This document shows positions 17,852-25,580 of a DNA stretch of 64,000 nt, piece by piece; the first letter of the stretch is position 1, and each line of letters opens with the position of its first letter. Origin of the DNA: an uncultured Duncaniella sp. (lineage in GTDB: Bacteria > Bacteroidota > Bacteroidia > Bacteroidales > Muribaculaceae); NCBI GenBank assembly GCA_910584825.1, contig CAJUCI010000007.1, positions 43,330 to 107,329 on the forward strand, written 5' to 3'. Below the pieces are notes generated by a model, which saw only the letters and a program-made list of their open reading frames with translations, was not told the DNA's origin and did not search any database. The position numbers and the translations under genes are program-made.

Positions 17852-18280
17852 CTATTCCTTCGGCACGCTGTTTGTCTTCACGCGCTCGATGAATTCTTCT
17901 ACCGTCTTGCTGCCGCCGAGGAAACGGCCTACCTCATTGCCCTCACCGTCAAAGATGATGAATGTGGGGAAGGCATACACTTTAAGACGCTCGGTCAGTT
18001 CGGGACCATCACCCTTCTCCATGTCAATCTTGATTGACACGAATTTGGGGTTCATGAAGTCGCCGGCCTCCTTGGTGGGGAACATCTTGGTGGCCATCAT
18101 CTTGCAGGGGCCGCACCATGAGGTATAGCAGTCGAGGAACACCATCTTGCCCTCCGCCTTGGCCTTGGCTACGGCATCTTTCAGAAGCGAGCCTTCGGGC
18201 ATGAACTCCATACCCTGGGCCGAGAGTGACAGCGCGCTCACGAGCATGATTGCGAGAGCGAAAAATTTACGCAGTTTCAT
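17852..18280 (-). CDS. Secreted thioredoxin-like protein (short paralogue)
   Basis: Periplasmic thioredoxin-fold protein, 142 residues, with signal peptide MKLRKFFALAIMLVSALSLSAQ. The active site is CYTSWCGPCKMMATKMF (WCGPC) and the cis-proline is in YAFPTFIIF, so a disulfide oxidoreductase activity is likely. The 29-bp upstream neighbour (18310-19476) is a paralogue almost the same over the first 130 residues (shared EFMPEGSLLKDAVAKAK and FMNPKFVSIKIDMEKG) but carrying an extra C-terminal region. The substrate is unknown; the pair probably arose by tandem duplication. Confidence 0.9.
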   Translation of the reverse strand: MKLRKFFALAIMLVSALSLSAQGMEFMPEGSLLKDAVAKAKAEGKMVFLDCYTSWCGPCKMMATKMFPTKEAGDFMNPKFVSIKIDMEKGDGPELTERLKVYAFPTFIIFDGEGNEVGRFLGGSKTVEEFIERVKTNSVPKE

Positions 18281-18309
18281 ATTCTAAGTTATTTATATTT
18301 CAACTGTTA

Positions 18310-19476
18310 TCATAAATTGGGTTTCTCGCCGTCAAGAGTCTTGACAAGCTCCTCAAGTATATCGACGGGCATCTTCCTGGGCTGACGGTTCTCGGGGAAT
18401 GTCTGAGCGGCACGATGACCCGACTTGATGTCATCAAGACGAGTGGCAGCCACCTTCTTCATACGTTCACGCACCTGAGCATCCTCACATTTGTAAGCAA
18501 TATTCGTTGCATTACTGCACAATGACATATCCACCATGTCGAGGTCTTTGTCAGCAAGATAGCTTTCCATCAAATCCATATATGTGCCCCAATCCTGCTT
18601 GCGCTCGGCATAGGTCATGAGTGTGCTGAGGCGGTAGTGCTCAGCCTTGTCGATATTACAGTCCTTGATAAGAGCCATGTAGTCGTCAAACTTCTTCTGG
18701 TTGAGCGTAACGCCGCCGTTCGCATCAGTATCTATCAGCGAACGGGCACTGCGGTCAAGCACGTTCTTGATTTTATTGGCATACACATCCTCGCCCAGCA
18801 CAGGCTCAACAGCGGCACGATTCTTGACCACATAGACAAATGCGGGGTTGAACGGGTCGATGACATTGTTAAGGAACACCTTACGCAGCGTGGTGTCGGC
18901 TGCAAATGTCTCAAGATTGCCCTCAAGGAGTGCTCCGGCCACCACATCGCACTGCTGACGGCGATACACCTTGCCGAGATAAGCGAGATAGTCGAGCAGG
19001 AACTGGCGGTCACGGTCGCCCGACTTGAAACGGGCCTCAAGAGCGGCAGGGCCGTCATCGGCAAGATTCTCGTTGACACGCTTTATGAAACCCTGCACAT
19101 CGCCTCCGCCAACGAAGCGCGCGGCCTCCGAGCCGTCATTGTTGAATATCACAAAGGTCGGATAGGCGTTAATCTGAAGATTCTTACCCAGCTCAGGGCC
19201 CTCGCCCTTCTCCATGTCAATCTTGATTGACACGAACTTGGGGTTCATGAAGTCACCGACCTCCTGTGTGGGGAAAATCTTGGTGGCCATCATCCTGCAC
19301 GGGCCGCACCATGAGGTGTAGCAGTCGAGGAACACCATCTTGCCCTCCTCCTTTGCCTTGGCCACGGCATCCTTCAGGAGCGAGCCTTCGGGCATGAATT
19401 CAATACCTTGCGCACCGGCCGACAGTGTGCATGCCACCGCCGCAAATAAAGCGGTAAAAAGTCTGTTCAATTTCAT
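18310..19476 (-). CDS. Secreted thioredoxin-like protein with helical C-terminal extension
   Basis: Periplasmic protein of 388 residues. Residues 1-23 are a signal peptide (ending SAGAQ). Residues 24-140 are a thioredoxin domain with WCGPC and cis-Pro INAYPTFVIF. Residues 145-388 form an alpha-helical region (for example RFKSGDRDRQFLLDYLAYL) similar in style to the TPR-like tails on other Bacteroidetes thioredoxins. The extension may bind a partner protein (inference). It is the upstream gene of the tandem pair, and the short copy could be a truncated duplicate. Confidence 0.88.
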   Translation of the reverse strand: MKLNRLFTALFAAVACTLSAGAQGIEFMPEGSLLKDAVAKAKEEGKMVFLDCYTSWCGPCRMMATKIFPTQEVGDFMNPKFVSIKIDMEKGEGPELGKNLQINAYPTFVIFNNDGSEAARFVGGGDVQGFIKRVNENLADDGPAALEARFKSGDRDRQFLLDYLAYLGKVYRRQQCDVVAGALLEGNLETFAADTTLRKVFLNNVIDPFNPAFVYVVKNRAAVEPVLGEDVYANKIKNVLDRSARSLIDTDANGGVTLNQKKFDDYMALIKDCNIDKAEHYRLSTLMTYAERKQDWGTYMDLMESYLADKDLDMVDMSLCSNATNIAYKCEDAQVRERMKKVAATRLDDIKSGHRAAQTFPENRQPRKMPVDILEELVKTLDGEKPNL

Positions 19477-19524
19477 GTTGTTATATTTGAATTTAAGGGT
19501 TGGTTAACTGCACTTTTTTACGGT

Positions 19525-19950
19525 CTACTGCTCGTCATCGTCATCGTCGAGAAAATCGAAATCCCATCCGTCGGACATCGACTCGGTAAACTCGGCCAGG
19601 TCGCGCCCCTCGCGCTTGGTGGGGCGGCCGAGACCCTTGCGGCGGTCGATGAAGCCCGATATGCGCACCACGTCGAGCAAATCAAGCTCGCTTTTGGGGG
19701 TGATATTCTCCATATATTCGGGCACGAGCTTGGCTCCGAGACGGTTCTGAGCGAGTGCCTTCACGCGGAACGAATATGTGACCGGCGGCTTGCGCACACT
19801 GATGACGTCGCCCACCTTGATGGTGCGCGAGGGCTTGACCGACACGCCGTCCATCATCACGCGCCCCTTCTTGCAGGCCTCGGTGGCGATGGTGCGGGTC
19901 TTGAATATGCGCATGGCCCACAGCCATTTGTCTACTCTTACTTCTGCCAT
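19525..19950 (-). CDS. S4-domain RNA-binding protein (Hsp15-like)
   Basis: Small RNA-binding protein, 141 residues, with an N-terminal S4 domain (VDKWLWAMRIFKTRTIATEA, then GRVMMDGVSVKPSRTIKVGD) characteristic of HslR/Hsp15, which binds free 50S subunits carrying stalled peptidyl-tRNA. A basic region (RRKGLGRPTKREGRD) and an acidic tail (DFDFLDDDDDEQ) follow. It lies 5 bp after pth on the same strand. That pairing makes sense, since both proteins act on peptidyl-tRNA left by failed translation. Confidence 0.9.
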   Translation of the reverse strand: MAEVRVDKWLWAMRIFKTRTIATEACKKGRVMMDGVSVKPSRTIKVGDVISVRKPPVTYSFRVKALAQNRLGAKLVPEYMENITPKSELDLLDVVRISGFIDRRKGLGRPTKREGRDLAEFTESMSDGWDFDFLDDDDDEQ

Positions 19951-19955
19951 AGGGG

Positions 19956-20522
19956 TTACTTATTATTGTAGTCACACATCGCGCGCTGCATTCCGGCCAG
20001 GCAGAACGTCTTGATGGCGTCGACCGCCAGCGGTATGCGCTCGTCACGCATGGCCGTGAGCTGCTCGGGGGTGAAATGGCCGAGCACATAGTCAATCTGC
20101 GTGCCGCGGGGGAAATCGTTGCCTATTCCGAACCGCAGACGGGCATAGGCCTGGGTGCCGAGCATCTGGGCTATGTTCTTCAGGCCGTTGTGTCCGGCAT
20201 CGCTCCCCGACGGCTTGAGGCGTATGGCCCCGAATGGCAGGGCGCAGTCGTCGACGAGTATCAGTATGTTCTCAAGCTCAATCCCCTCCTTGTCCTTCCA
20301 GTAGCGGACGGCATTGCCCGAGAGGTTCATGTAGGTCGATGGCTTGAGCACGGTGAGCTGGGCGTTCTTGACTCTCATGTGGGCCACGTCGCCGTAGCGT
20401 TCGGTCGAGAACGACGCGCCGCCACCCTCCACGAGGGCGTCAGCTATCATGAATCCGGCATTGTGGCGGGTGCCTACATATTCAGGACCGATGTTTCCGA
20501 GTCCGACTATAAGATATTTCAT
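19956..20522 (-). CDS. pth: Peptidyl-tRNA hydrolase
   Basis: Cleaves peptidyl-tRNA released by abortive translation. The family motifs are present: [20 protein letters not shown] (catalytic His in RHNAG; GNIG in place of the usual GNPG), [31 protein letters not shown] and GHNGLKNI. The 188-residue length is normal. Downstream of rplY and 5 bp upstream of the S4-protein gene, it belongs to a translation-quality group. A hairpin at 20558-20616 separates it from rplY. Confidence 0.96.
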   Translation of the reverse strand: MKYLIVGLGNIGPEYVGTRHNAGFMIADALVEGGGASFSTERYGDVAHMRVKNAQLTVLKPSTYMNLSGNAVRYWKDKEGIELENILILVDDCALPFGAIRLKPSGSDAGHNGLKNIAQMLGTQAYARLRFGIGNDFPRGTQIDYVLGHFTPEQLTAMRDERIPLAVDAIKTFCLAGMQRAMCDYNNK

Positions 20523-20557
20523 AATCGAAAGTGAGTGTACAAAGATATATATAATAT

Positions 20558-20616
20558 CAAAAGTCTCAAAAGAATTACAAGTGTTTTAATCCTGCATTTA
20601 TCTTTTGAGACTTTTG
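20558..20616 (-). terminator. Hairpin between rplY and pth
   Basis: Perfect 16-bp inverted repeat CAAAAGTCTCAAAAGA / TCTTTTGAGACTTTTG with a 27-nt loop. It is placed 3' of rplY and directly before pth on the minus strand. No long T-run follows, so it may act as a processing or partial termination signal. Confidence 0.5.
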
Positions 20617-20716
20617 CTGTTATCGTAATCGCGGTCATGAGGCGCGGCGCAGCAGCGTGACTGCCGGTGCACTTACGCGCTCATGAGCGTCAAGACGCGA
20701 CGTCGTCGGATGATGA

Positions 20717-21364
20717 TTACTGTGCGTTGGCCTGGGCACCACGTGCGGCACGGGTGAGGGCAACGGCGCAGACAACGGCGTTCTTGGCGTTGACGAGCTC
20801 GAGACCGTCGAAGTGGAGGTCGCCAATCTGGAGGGTCTTGCCGAGGCCGAGTGAGTCAACGTTGATGACAACGCGCTCGGGAATCTCGGTGTAGATGGCG
20901 CGAACCTTGATTTTCTTCATCGAGAGGTTGAGCTTACCACCGGCCTTCACACCCTCGGCGTGGCCTTCGAGCTTGACGGGAACCTCGATGGTTACGGGCT
21001 TCTTGTCGGTTACCTCGAGGAGGTCGATGTGGAGGATGTTGTCCTTAACGGGGTGGAACTGGATGTCCTTTACAACAGCGTTGCGGGTCTCGCCGTTTAC
21101 GCTAAGCTCGATAGCAAAGATGTCGGGGGTATAGATGAGCTTGCGCACGTCATCAGCCTTGACGGTGAGGTCGGTGGTGATGAGGCCCTTGTTGTTGCCG
21201 ATTTCCACAATCTTCTCACCGGGCTTGAGAGTGCCGGCGAAGGGGAGGTCGATAACATTGCCGCCGTTGAGCACAACGGGGATGAGGTTGGACTTGCGCA
21301 GCTCCTTGGCTGCCTTCTTGCCGAGGTCAGTACGGGGCTCGGCTGTCAGCTGAAATGTCTTCAT
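20717..21364 (-). CDS. rplY: 50S ribosomal protein L25 (CTC form)
   Basis: 5S rRNA-binding ribosomal protein, 215 residues. The N-terminal L25 domain (MKTFQLTAEPRTDLGKKAAK) is followed by the beta-rich C-terminal TL5/CTC domain (residues 95-190, for example LLEVTDKKPVTIEVPVKLEG). This long form is usual in Bacteroidetes. The tail ALTRAARGAQANAQ is low-complexity. A TACCTTTG -7 box lies at 21464-21471 on this strand, about 100 nt upstream. Confidence 0.96.
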   Translation of the reverse strand: MKTFQLTAEPRTDLGKKAAKELRKSNLIPVVLNGGNVIDLPFAGTLKPGEKIVEIGNNKGLITTDLTVKADDVRKLIYTPDIFAIELSVNGETRNAVVKDIQFHPVKDNILHIDLLEVTDKKPVTIEVPVKLEGHAEGVKAGGKLNLSMKKIKVRAIYTEIPERVVINVDSLGLGKTLQIGDLHFDGLELVNAKNAVVCAVALTRAARGAQANAQ

Positions 21365-21463
21365 TCTTCAGTTGGGGTTTTAATTGGTTGTGTTACTCAA
21401 AATTAAGTGTTTTCCTGTTGCTCCTTAATTTCCCATCACACGGGGGGATGCTAAAAAGCGGTG

Positions 21464-21471
21464 CAAAGGTA
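21464..21471 (-). promoter_or_regulatory. -7 box upstream of rplY
   Basis: TACCTTTG on the minus strand matches TAnnTTTG. No convincing TTTG sits 19-21 nt upstream of it. It leaves a leader of about 95 nt for rplY. Confidence 0.5.
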
Positions 21472-21596
21472 GTGATTTTTTTCGTCACTGCATCGCATTC
21501 GCCCCCATTATCTGACACGCCTCGCGCCGAATTAGCAATCATTAACTTAAAAATAATTAAACACCGCCACAGTATGGTATATTCGGAAATTATGCT

Positions 21597-21604
21597 TAAA
21601 TTTG
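21597..21604 (+). promoter_or_regulatory. -7 box upstream of the DUF4301 gene
   Basis: TAAATTTG matches TAnnTTTG and lies about 78 nt before the ATG at 21682. The -33 region is not convincing. Confidence 0.5.
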
Positions 21605-21681
21605 AGGCTAAGAACACAAACAACACTATTCATTAACACTCAATTCTAACCCCAACAACACACAAAACTAATCTATACACC

Positions 21682-23205
21682 ATGTTACTACCTGAAGACA
21701 AAGAGCTGCTTGCCTCGAAAGGCATCAGCGAGGCCGAGGCCGAAGCCCAGCTCGCACGTTTCAAGACCGGATTCCCCTATCTGAAAATCAAGGATACTGC
21801 CCGCGTTGACGCCGGCATCTTCCGCCTCTCTGACGACGAGGCCGCCGCAGCCCTCGACCGCTGGCACGAATACCTGGCTCACGGAGGCGAGGTGTGCAAG
21901 TTTGTGCCCGCCTCAGGCGCGGCGTCGCGCATGTTCAAGGCCCTGTTCGAGTATGTCGACGGCGGTACCGACGAGCTCAAGGATGGCAGCCCCGTGGCCC
22001 AGCTCATCGCCAATATCGACAAGCTTCCCTTCCTCCCCGAGCTTCGCGAGGCATGTCAGAAACTCTACGGCAAGGGCCTCGACGAGATGCTTGCCGAGGG
22101 ACGCAACCGCGACATCATCGCAGCCATCGTCAACGCCGAGGGCATGAACTACGGAGGTCTGCCCAAGGGTCTGCTCAAATTCCACAGCTATCCCGAAGGC
22201 TCACGCACTCCCGTCGAGGAGCACCTGACCGAGGGCGCGCAGACTGCCGCCAACTCCAAAGGCGAGGTGCATCTGCACTTCACCGTGTCGGCCAACCACC
22301 GCACCCTCTTCCAGGCCAAGCTCGACGAGGTGATACCCCAGGCCGAGGCCCGCACCGGCAAGAAATTCTTCGTGACCATGAGCGAGCAGAAGCCCTCGAC
22401 CGACACCATCGCCGCCAACCCTGACAACACCCCCTTCCGCGAGGACGGCCATCTGCTGTTCCGTCCCGGCGGCCACGGCGCGCTCATCCAGAACCTCAAC
22501 GACATCGAAAGCGCAGTGGTGTTCATCAAGAACATCGACAACGTCGTGCCCGACGCCAAGCGCGAGGACACCATTAAATATAAGGAGATTCTCGGCGGTC
22601 TGCTGCTCGAGGTGCATGACCAGATTGAGGAAGACCTCATAGCACTCGAAGAGAAAGTCTACACCCCCGCCGACCTCAAGGGTATGGTGGAGTATGCACG
22701 CACCGTGCTCAACATCGACGACCCGCGCCTCGACGACATGGATGACGACGCACTCGTGGAATATCTCAAGAACAAACTCAACCGCCCCCTGCGCGTGTGC
22801 GGCATGGTGCGCAACGAGGGTGAACCCGGCGGCGGCCCGTTCATCGCTGTCAACCCCGACGGCTCGGCTTCGCCCCAGATTCTCGAGAGCAACCAGGTAG
22901 ACCCCGCCAACGAGGAGTACAAGAAGATGATGGCAACGGCCACCCACTTCAATCCCGTCGACCTCGTATGCTACATCAAGGACGTTCACGGCAAGAAGTT
23001 TGACCTCCCCTCCTACGTCGACCCCGCCACCGGCTTCATCTCATCCAAGTCGAGCCACGGCAAGGAGCTCCGCGCTATGGAGCTGCCCGGACTCTGGAAC
23101 GGCGCAATGAGCGACTGGAACACCGTATTTGTCGAAGTGCCCATCTCGACATTCAACCCCGTCAAGACTGTCAACGACCTGCTGCGTCCCGCACATCAGA
23201 ACTAA
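21682..23205 (+). CDS. DUF4301 family protein (nucleotidyltransferase-like)
   Basis: Cytoplasmic 507-residue protein of the DUF4301 family, found mainly in Bacteroidetes; no reaction is established. The pattern recalls sugar-nucleotide pyrophosphorylases: VPASGAASRMFKAL (residues 74-87) looks like a glycine-rich nucleotide loop, and FRPGGHGALIQNLNDIES lies later. These support a nucleotidyltransferase-type fold but do not identify a substrate. The gene stands alone with its own -7 box and ends in a hairpin. Confidence 0.8.
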   Translation: MLLPEDKELLASKGISEAEAEAQLARFKTGFPYLKIKDTARVDAGIFRLSDDEAAAALDRWHEYLAHGGEVCKFVPASGAASRMFKALFEYVDGGTDELKDGSPVAQLIANIDKLPFLPELREACQKLYGKGLDEMLAEGRNRDIIAAIVNAEGMNYGGLPKGLLKFHSYPEGSRTPVEEHLTEGAQTAANSKGEVHLHFTVSANHRTLFQAKLDEVIPQAEARTGKKFFVTMSEQKPSTDTIAANPDNTPFREDGHLLFRPGGHGALIQNLNDIESAVVFIKNIDNVVPDAKREDTIKYKEILGGLLLEVHDQIEEDLIALEEKVYTPADLKGMVEYARTVLNIDDPRLDDMDDDALVEYLKNKLNRPLRVCGMVRNEGEPGGGPFIAVNPDGSASPQILESNQVDPANEEYKKMMATATHFNPVDLVCYIKDVHGKKFDLPSYVDPATGFISSKSSHGKELRAMELPGLWNGAMSDWNTVFVEVPISTFNPVKTVNDLLRPAHQN

Positions 23206-23217
23206 TTTTGAACCCGG

Positions 23218-23260
23218 AATGTTGAATTTTGAAGAGTCAATACTCTCAAAATTCAACATT
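23218..23260. terminator. Hairpin after the DUF4301 gene
   Basis: AATGTTGAATTTTGAAGAGT pairs with ACTCTCAAAATTCAACATT around CAAT, with one bulged A. It starts 12 nt after the stop codon. It is AT-rich without a following T-run, resembling the other long 3'-end palindromes of this window. Confidence 0.55.
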
Positions 23261-23297
23261 TCCATTCAAAGTACCCCCTACCCCCCAAAGACTCCAA

Positions 23298-24374
23298 ATG
23301 AGCAAAAGAGATGATATCATAAAAATATGGCAGGAGAGTTTCAACGACTCGCGCGAATACGTAAGCATGTACTTTGAGCGCGTGTATCGCGACGACGAGG
23401 CCCTCACCCTCACCGACACGCAGGGAGCCACCGTGAGCAGCCTGTTGCTGCAGCACTTCGACATGTCGCTGCGCGGCGTGGAATGCCCCGTGAGCTACAT
23501 AGCCGGAGCCGCAACGCGGCGTTCGCAACGCGGCAAGGGCTACATGTCGGAACTCATGCGCACAGCCCTGCGCGCATCGGCCGAGCGTGGCGACATGCTC
23601 TGCGCCCTCATTCCTGCCCGCAGCGCGCTCTACTACTTCTACAGCCGCTTCGGATTCTCCACGGTGTTCTTCACCAAGGAGCAACGCTTCACCGCACTGC
23701 ACTCGTTTCCCGTCGAGGGGGAGTATCACGAGATGGAGCATCCGGCCGCCGATGATGTATGGGAGGCGTTTGACCGCTTCCAGCACGAGCGCGAGTGCTA
23801 CATACTCCACACCCGCCGTGACCTTGATAACATCCAGGCCGACCTCGAAAGCGACGGGGGCGACTTTGTGGTGATGGCTGTCGACGACGAGGACCGCGGC
23901 CCCCGCATCGTGTCGATGGCATGGGCCGTCAAGCGCGATGACCTTCTGCTCGTAACCGATGTGATGGGCGAGAGCGTCGACGCCCGCACCGCCGCACTGC
24001 GCGCCCTGCGCAACCGTTATGCCGGGGTACCCTTCCTGCTCTACGGACGCCCCGCCGACACTATGGGCGGACGACTCATGCCGCGCGGCATGGCCCGTGT
24101 GGTCAACGCCGGATTGCTCCTTCAGGCTATGGCCGCGACCAACCCCAAATGGGAGTCACGCATACGTGTCGCCGACCCGCTGCTGCCCGAAGTCAACGCC
24201 CACACCTATATTATAAAAGGTGGCGAATGTGACATCGACGACAGCTATGCCGGACGCCTCGACCTCGACATACCCATCGACGTGCTCGCCGACATCGCCT
24301 TCTCGTCGACCGAAATCGGCGAAGTCATGCGCTTCCCCTCCCTCCGCCCCATGATAAGCCTCATGCTCGACTGA
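23298..24374 (+). CDS. GNAT family N-acetyltransferase (Eis-like)
   Basis: Acetyl-CoA-dependent N-acetyltransferase, 358 residues, with an unknown acceptor. The first 130 residues form a GNAT domain with the acetyl-CoA loop RRSQRGKGYMSELM and the late FYSRFGFSTVF strand-helix. A long second half (130-358) gives the two-GNAT plus sterol-carrier layout of the Eis/Acetyltransf_9 type. I start at ATG 23298 (MSKRDDIIK) and not at 23229, since the first 23 codons of the longer frame run through the DUF4301 3' hairpin and are not protein-like. Confidence 0.85.
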   Translation: MSKRDDIIKIWQESFNDSREYVSMYFERVYRDDEALTLTDTQGATVSSLLLQHFDMSLRGVECPVSYIAGAATRRSQRGKGYMSELMRTALRASAERGDMLCALIPARSALYYFYSRFGFSTVFFTKEQRFTALHSFPVEGEYHEMEHPAADDVWEAFDRFQHERECYILHTRRDLDNIQADLESDGGDFVVMAVDDEDRGPRIVSMAWAVKRDDLLLVTDVMGESVDARTAALRALRNRYAGVPFLLYGRPADTMGGRLMPRGMARVVNAGLLLQAMAATNPKWESRIRVADPLLPEVNAHTYIIKGGECDIDDSYAGRLDLDIPIDVLADIAFSSTEIGEVMRFPSLRPMISLMLD

Positions 24375-24379
24375 CAAAA

Positions 24380-24473
24380 TGAATAATTAAAAATTGAAAA
24401 TTAAGAATTAAAAATTGCGTGACGGCAATATAATTCTTAATTCTCAATTTTACATTTTAAATTTTAAATTCTC
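24380..24473. repeat. AT-rich AATTTTAAATTTT-type inverted repeat
   Basis: AATAATTAAAAATTG and AAAATTAAGAATT units are mirrored by AATTCTTAATTCTCAATTTT and TTTTAAATTTTAAATT units around CGTGACGGC. The same word family recurs at 42308-42634 and inside the loop at 52711-52739. It lies between the GNAT gene stop and the engB start. Confidence 0.65.
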
Positions 24474-24479
24474 TTCGTT

Positions 24480-25115
24480 GTGATTATCAACTCCGCCCGA
24501 TTTGCCATCTCCAACTCCACTTATACACGCTGCCCGGCCGGCGAACGGCACGAATATGCCTTCATAGGCCGAAGCAATGTGGGCAAATCATCGCTCATCA
24601 ACATGCTCACCGGCCACAGCAAGCTCGCCAAGACCTCATCCACCCCGGGAAAGACACTTCTCATCAACCATTTCCTCGTCAATGACGAATGGTATATCGT
24701 CGACCTCCCCGGCTACGGATTTGCCATGCGCGGCAAGCAGCAGCGCGAACAACTCGAGCGTATGATACAGGGCTACATACTCGGGCGCGAGCAGATGACC
24801 AACCTCTTCGTGCTCATCGACTCGCGGCACGAGCCTATGAAAATCGACCTCGAGTTCTTCAACTGGCTCGGCGAAAACGGCGTGCCCTTCTCCATCGTGT
24901 TCACCAAGCTCGACAAGCTCGGCAACGACGCCGGACGCCGCAACGTGCAGCGTTACTGCAACAAGCTGCTCGAGACCTGGGAAGAACTTCCCCCCGTATT
25001 CCTCACATCGAGCGAAGACGGCCGCGGCCGCCAGGAACTCCTCGACTACATCGAGCAGCTCAACCGTCTCCCCCTCTCCCCCACCGAGCCGGAAGAAGAC
25101 ACCCCTCAAGAGTGA
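24480..25115 (+). CDS. engB: Ribosome biogenesis GTPase EngB/YsxC
   Basis: Essential small GTPase involved in assembly of the large ribosomal subunit. All G motifs are present: G1 [13 protein letters not shown]2 TSSTPGKT, G3 DLPGYGF, G4 TKLDKL and G5 TSSEDGRG. The 211-residue length fits YihA/EngB, with a short acidic tail ([11 protein letters not shown]). The start is GTG at 24480 ([12 protein letters not shown]), immediately after the AT-rich repeat; no upstream ATG is in frame. The promoter is not obvious and may lie within the repeat. Confidence 0.95.
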   Translation: MIINSARFAISNSTYTRCPAGERHEYAFIGRSNVGKSSLINMLTGHSKLAKTSSTPGKTLLINHFLVNDEWYIVDLPGYGFAMRGKQQREQLERMIQGYILGREQMTNLFVLIDSRHEPMKIDLEFFNWLGENGVPFSIVFTKLDKLGNDAGRRNVQRYCNKLLETWEELPPVFLTSSEDGRGRQELLDYIEQLNRLPLSPTEPEEDTPQE

Positions 25116-25170
25116 ACCATAGTAGGCGGGAAGGTGTTTTTATAATATAATTCTTAACACCTCAACTATT

Positions 25171-25329
25171 ATGGAAAAGAAACACGATTACACTTCAGCA
25201 CAGGCCGAGCAGCAGTTTCCCGGCGCAGATGTAAATAAGGCCGATAAAGATAAAGTCTCGGAGAAGATGGTAAGAGACGAGACCCGCGACCTCAACAACA
25301 ACCCCCGCAACAACGATTTTGACGAATAA
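25171..25329 (+). CDS. Small hydrophilic protein (52 aa)
   Basis: Short gene of 52 residues beginning MEKKHDYTSAQAEQQFPGAD and ending NNNPRNNDFDE. It is very hydrophilic, has no Cys or Trp, and is rich in D, N, K and E, so it is probably intrinsically disordered. Support for a real gene: ATG in a clear intergenic slot 55 bp after engB, a strong intrinsic terminator 27 nt after the stop, and an amino-acid composition that does not look random. It has no signal peptide. I do not recognise the family; a stress-related or nucleic-acid-associated role would be a guess. Confidence 0.65.
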   Translation: MEKKHDYTSAQAEQQFPGADVNKADKDKVSEKMVRDETRDLNNNPRNNDFDE

Positions 25330-25356
25330 ACATTAACGTAACTTTTTTACACCATT

Positions 25357-25395
25357 CCGCCCCTTCAGGCATCAGCCTGAAGGGGCGGATTTTTT
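25357..25395 (+). terminator. Intrinsic terminator after the 52-aa gene
   Basis: Perfect 13-bp stem CCGCCCCTTCAGG / CCTGAAGGGGCGG with loop CATCAG, followed by ATTTTTT. Confidence 0.92.
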
Positions 25396-25398
25396 ATG

Positions 25399-25446
25399 GC
25401 AGGACTGTAGGAGCGACGGCTGAAGCCGTCGCTCCTACAGTCCTGC
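25399..25446. repeat. Palindromic GTAGGAGCGACGGC repeat (fused copy)
   Basis: A 48-bp near-perfect palindrome: 23-bp arms 25399-25421 and 25424-25446 around GA. The core GTAGGAGCGACGGCT is shared with 4674-4784; here the arms also include GCAGGACT. It directly follows a terminator. Confidence 0.75.
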
Positions 25447-25473
25447 ATCAAATCACTTTTGACACTTTCGGCT

Positions 25474-25500
25474 CATATGTCCTTATGTCCCCTTTTCGAG
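25474..25500. repeat. Solo arm of the ACATAAGGACATAAG repeat
   Basis: CATATGTCCTTATGTCCCC followed by TTTTCGAG matches the outer right arm of the hairpin repeats at 40.3-52.8 kb. No left arm is present, so this is a degenerate or half copy. Confidence 0.55.
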
Positions 25501-25514
25501 TCATCTAACCACAC

Positions 25515-25564
25515 AAAAAACCGCCTCCGGGTCTTCCCTTTGGGAGGACGGCCCGGAGGCGGTT
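25515..25564 (-). terminator. Intrinsic terminator of the LRR gene
   Basis: On the minus strand AACCGCCTCCGGG pairs with CCCGGAGGCGGTT and is followed by TTTTT. It lies 17 nt after the LRR stop. Confidence 0.9.
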
Positions 25565-25580
25565 AATTATTTAGGCGTCA

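Larger units (their letters stand above)
21365..21681. other. Divergent intergenic region rplY / DUF4301
   Basis: No gene is visible in this 317-base gap. It holds a minus-strand TACCTTTG box (21464-21471) for rplY and a plus-strand TAAATTTG box (21597-21604) for the DUF4301 gene. The DNA between them is AT-rich. Confidence 0.6.
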
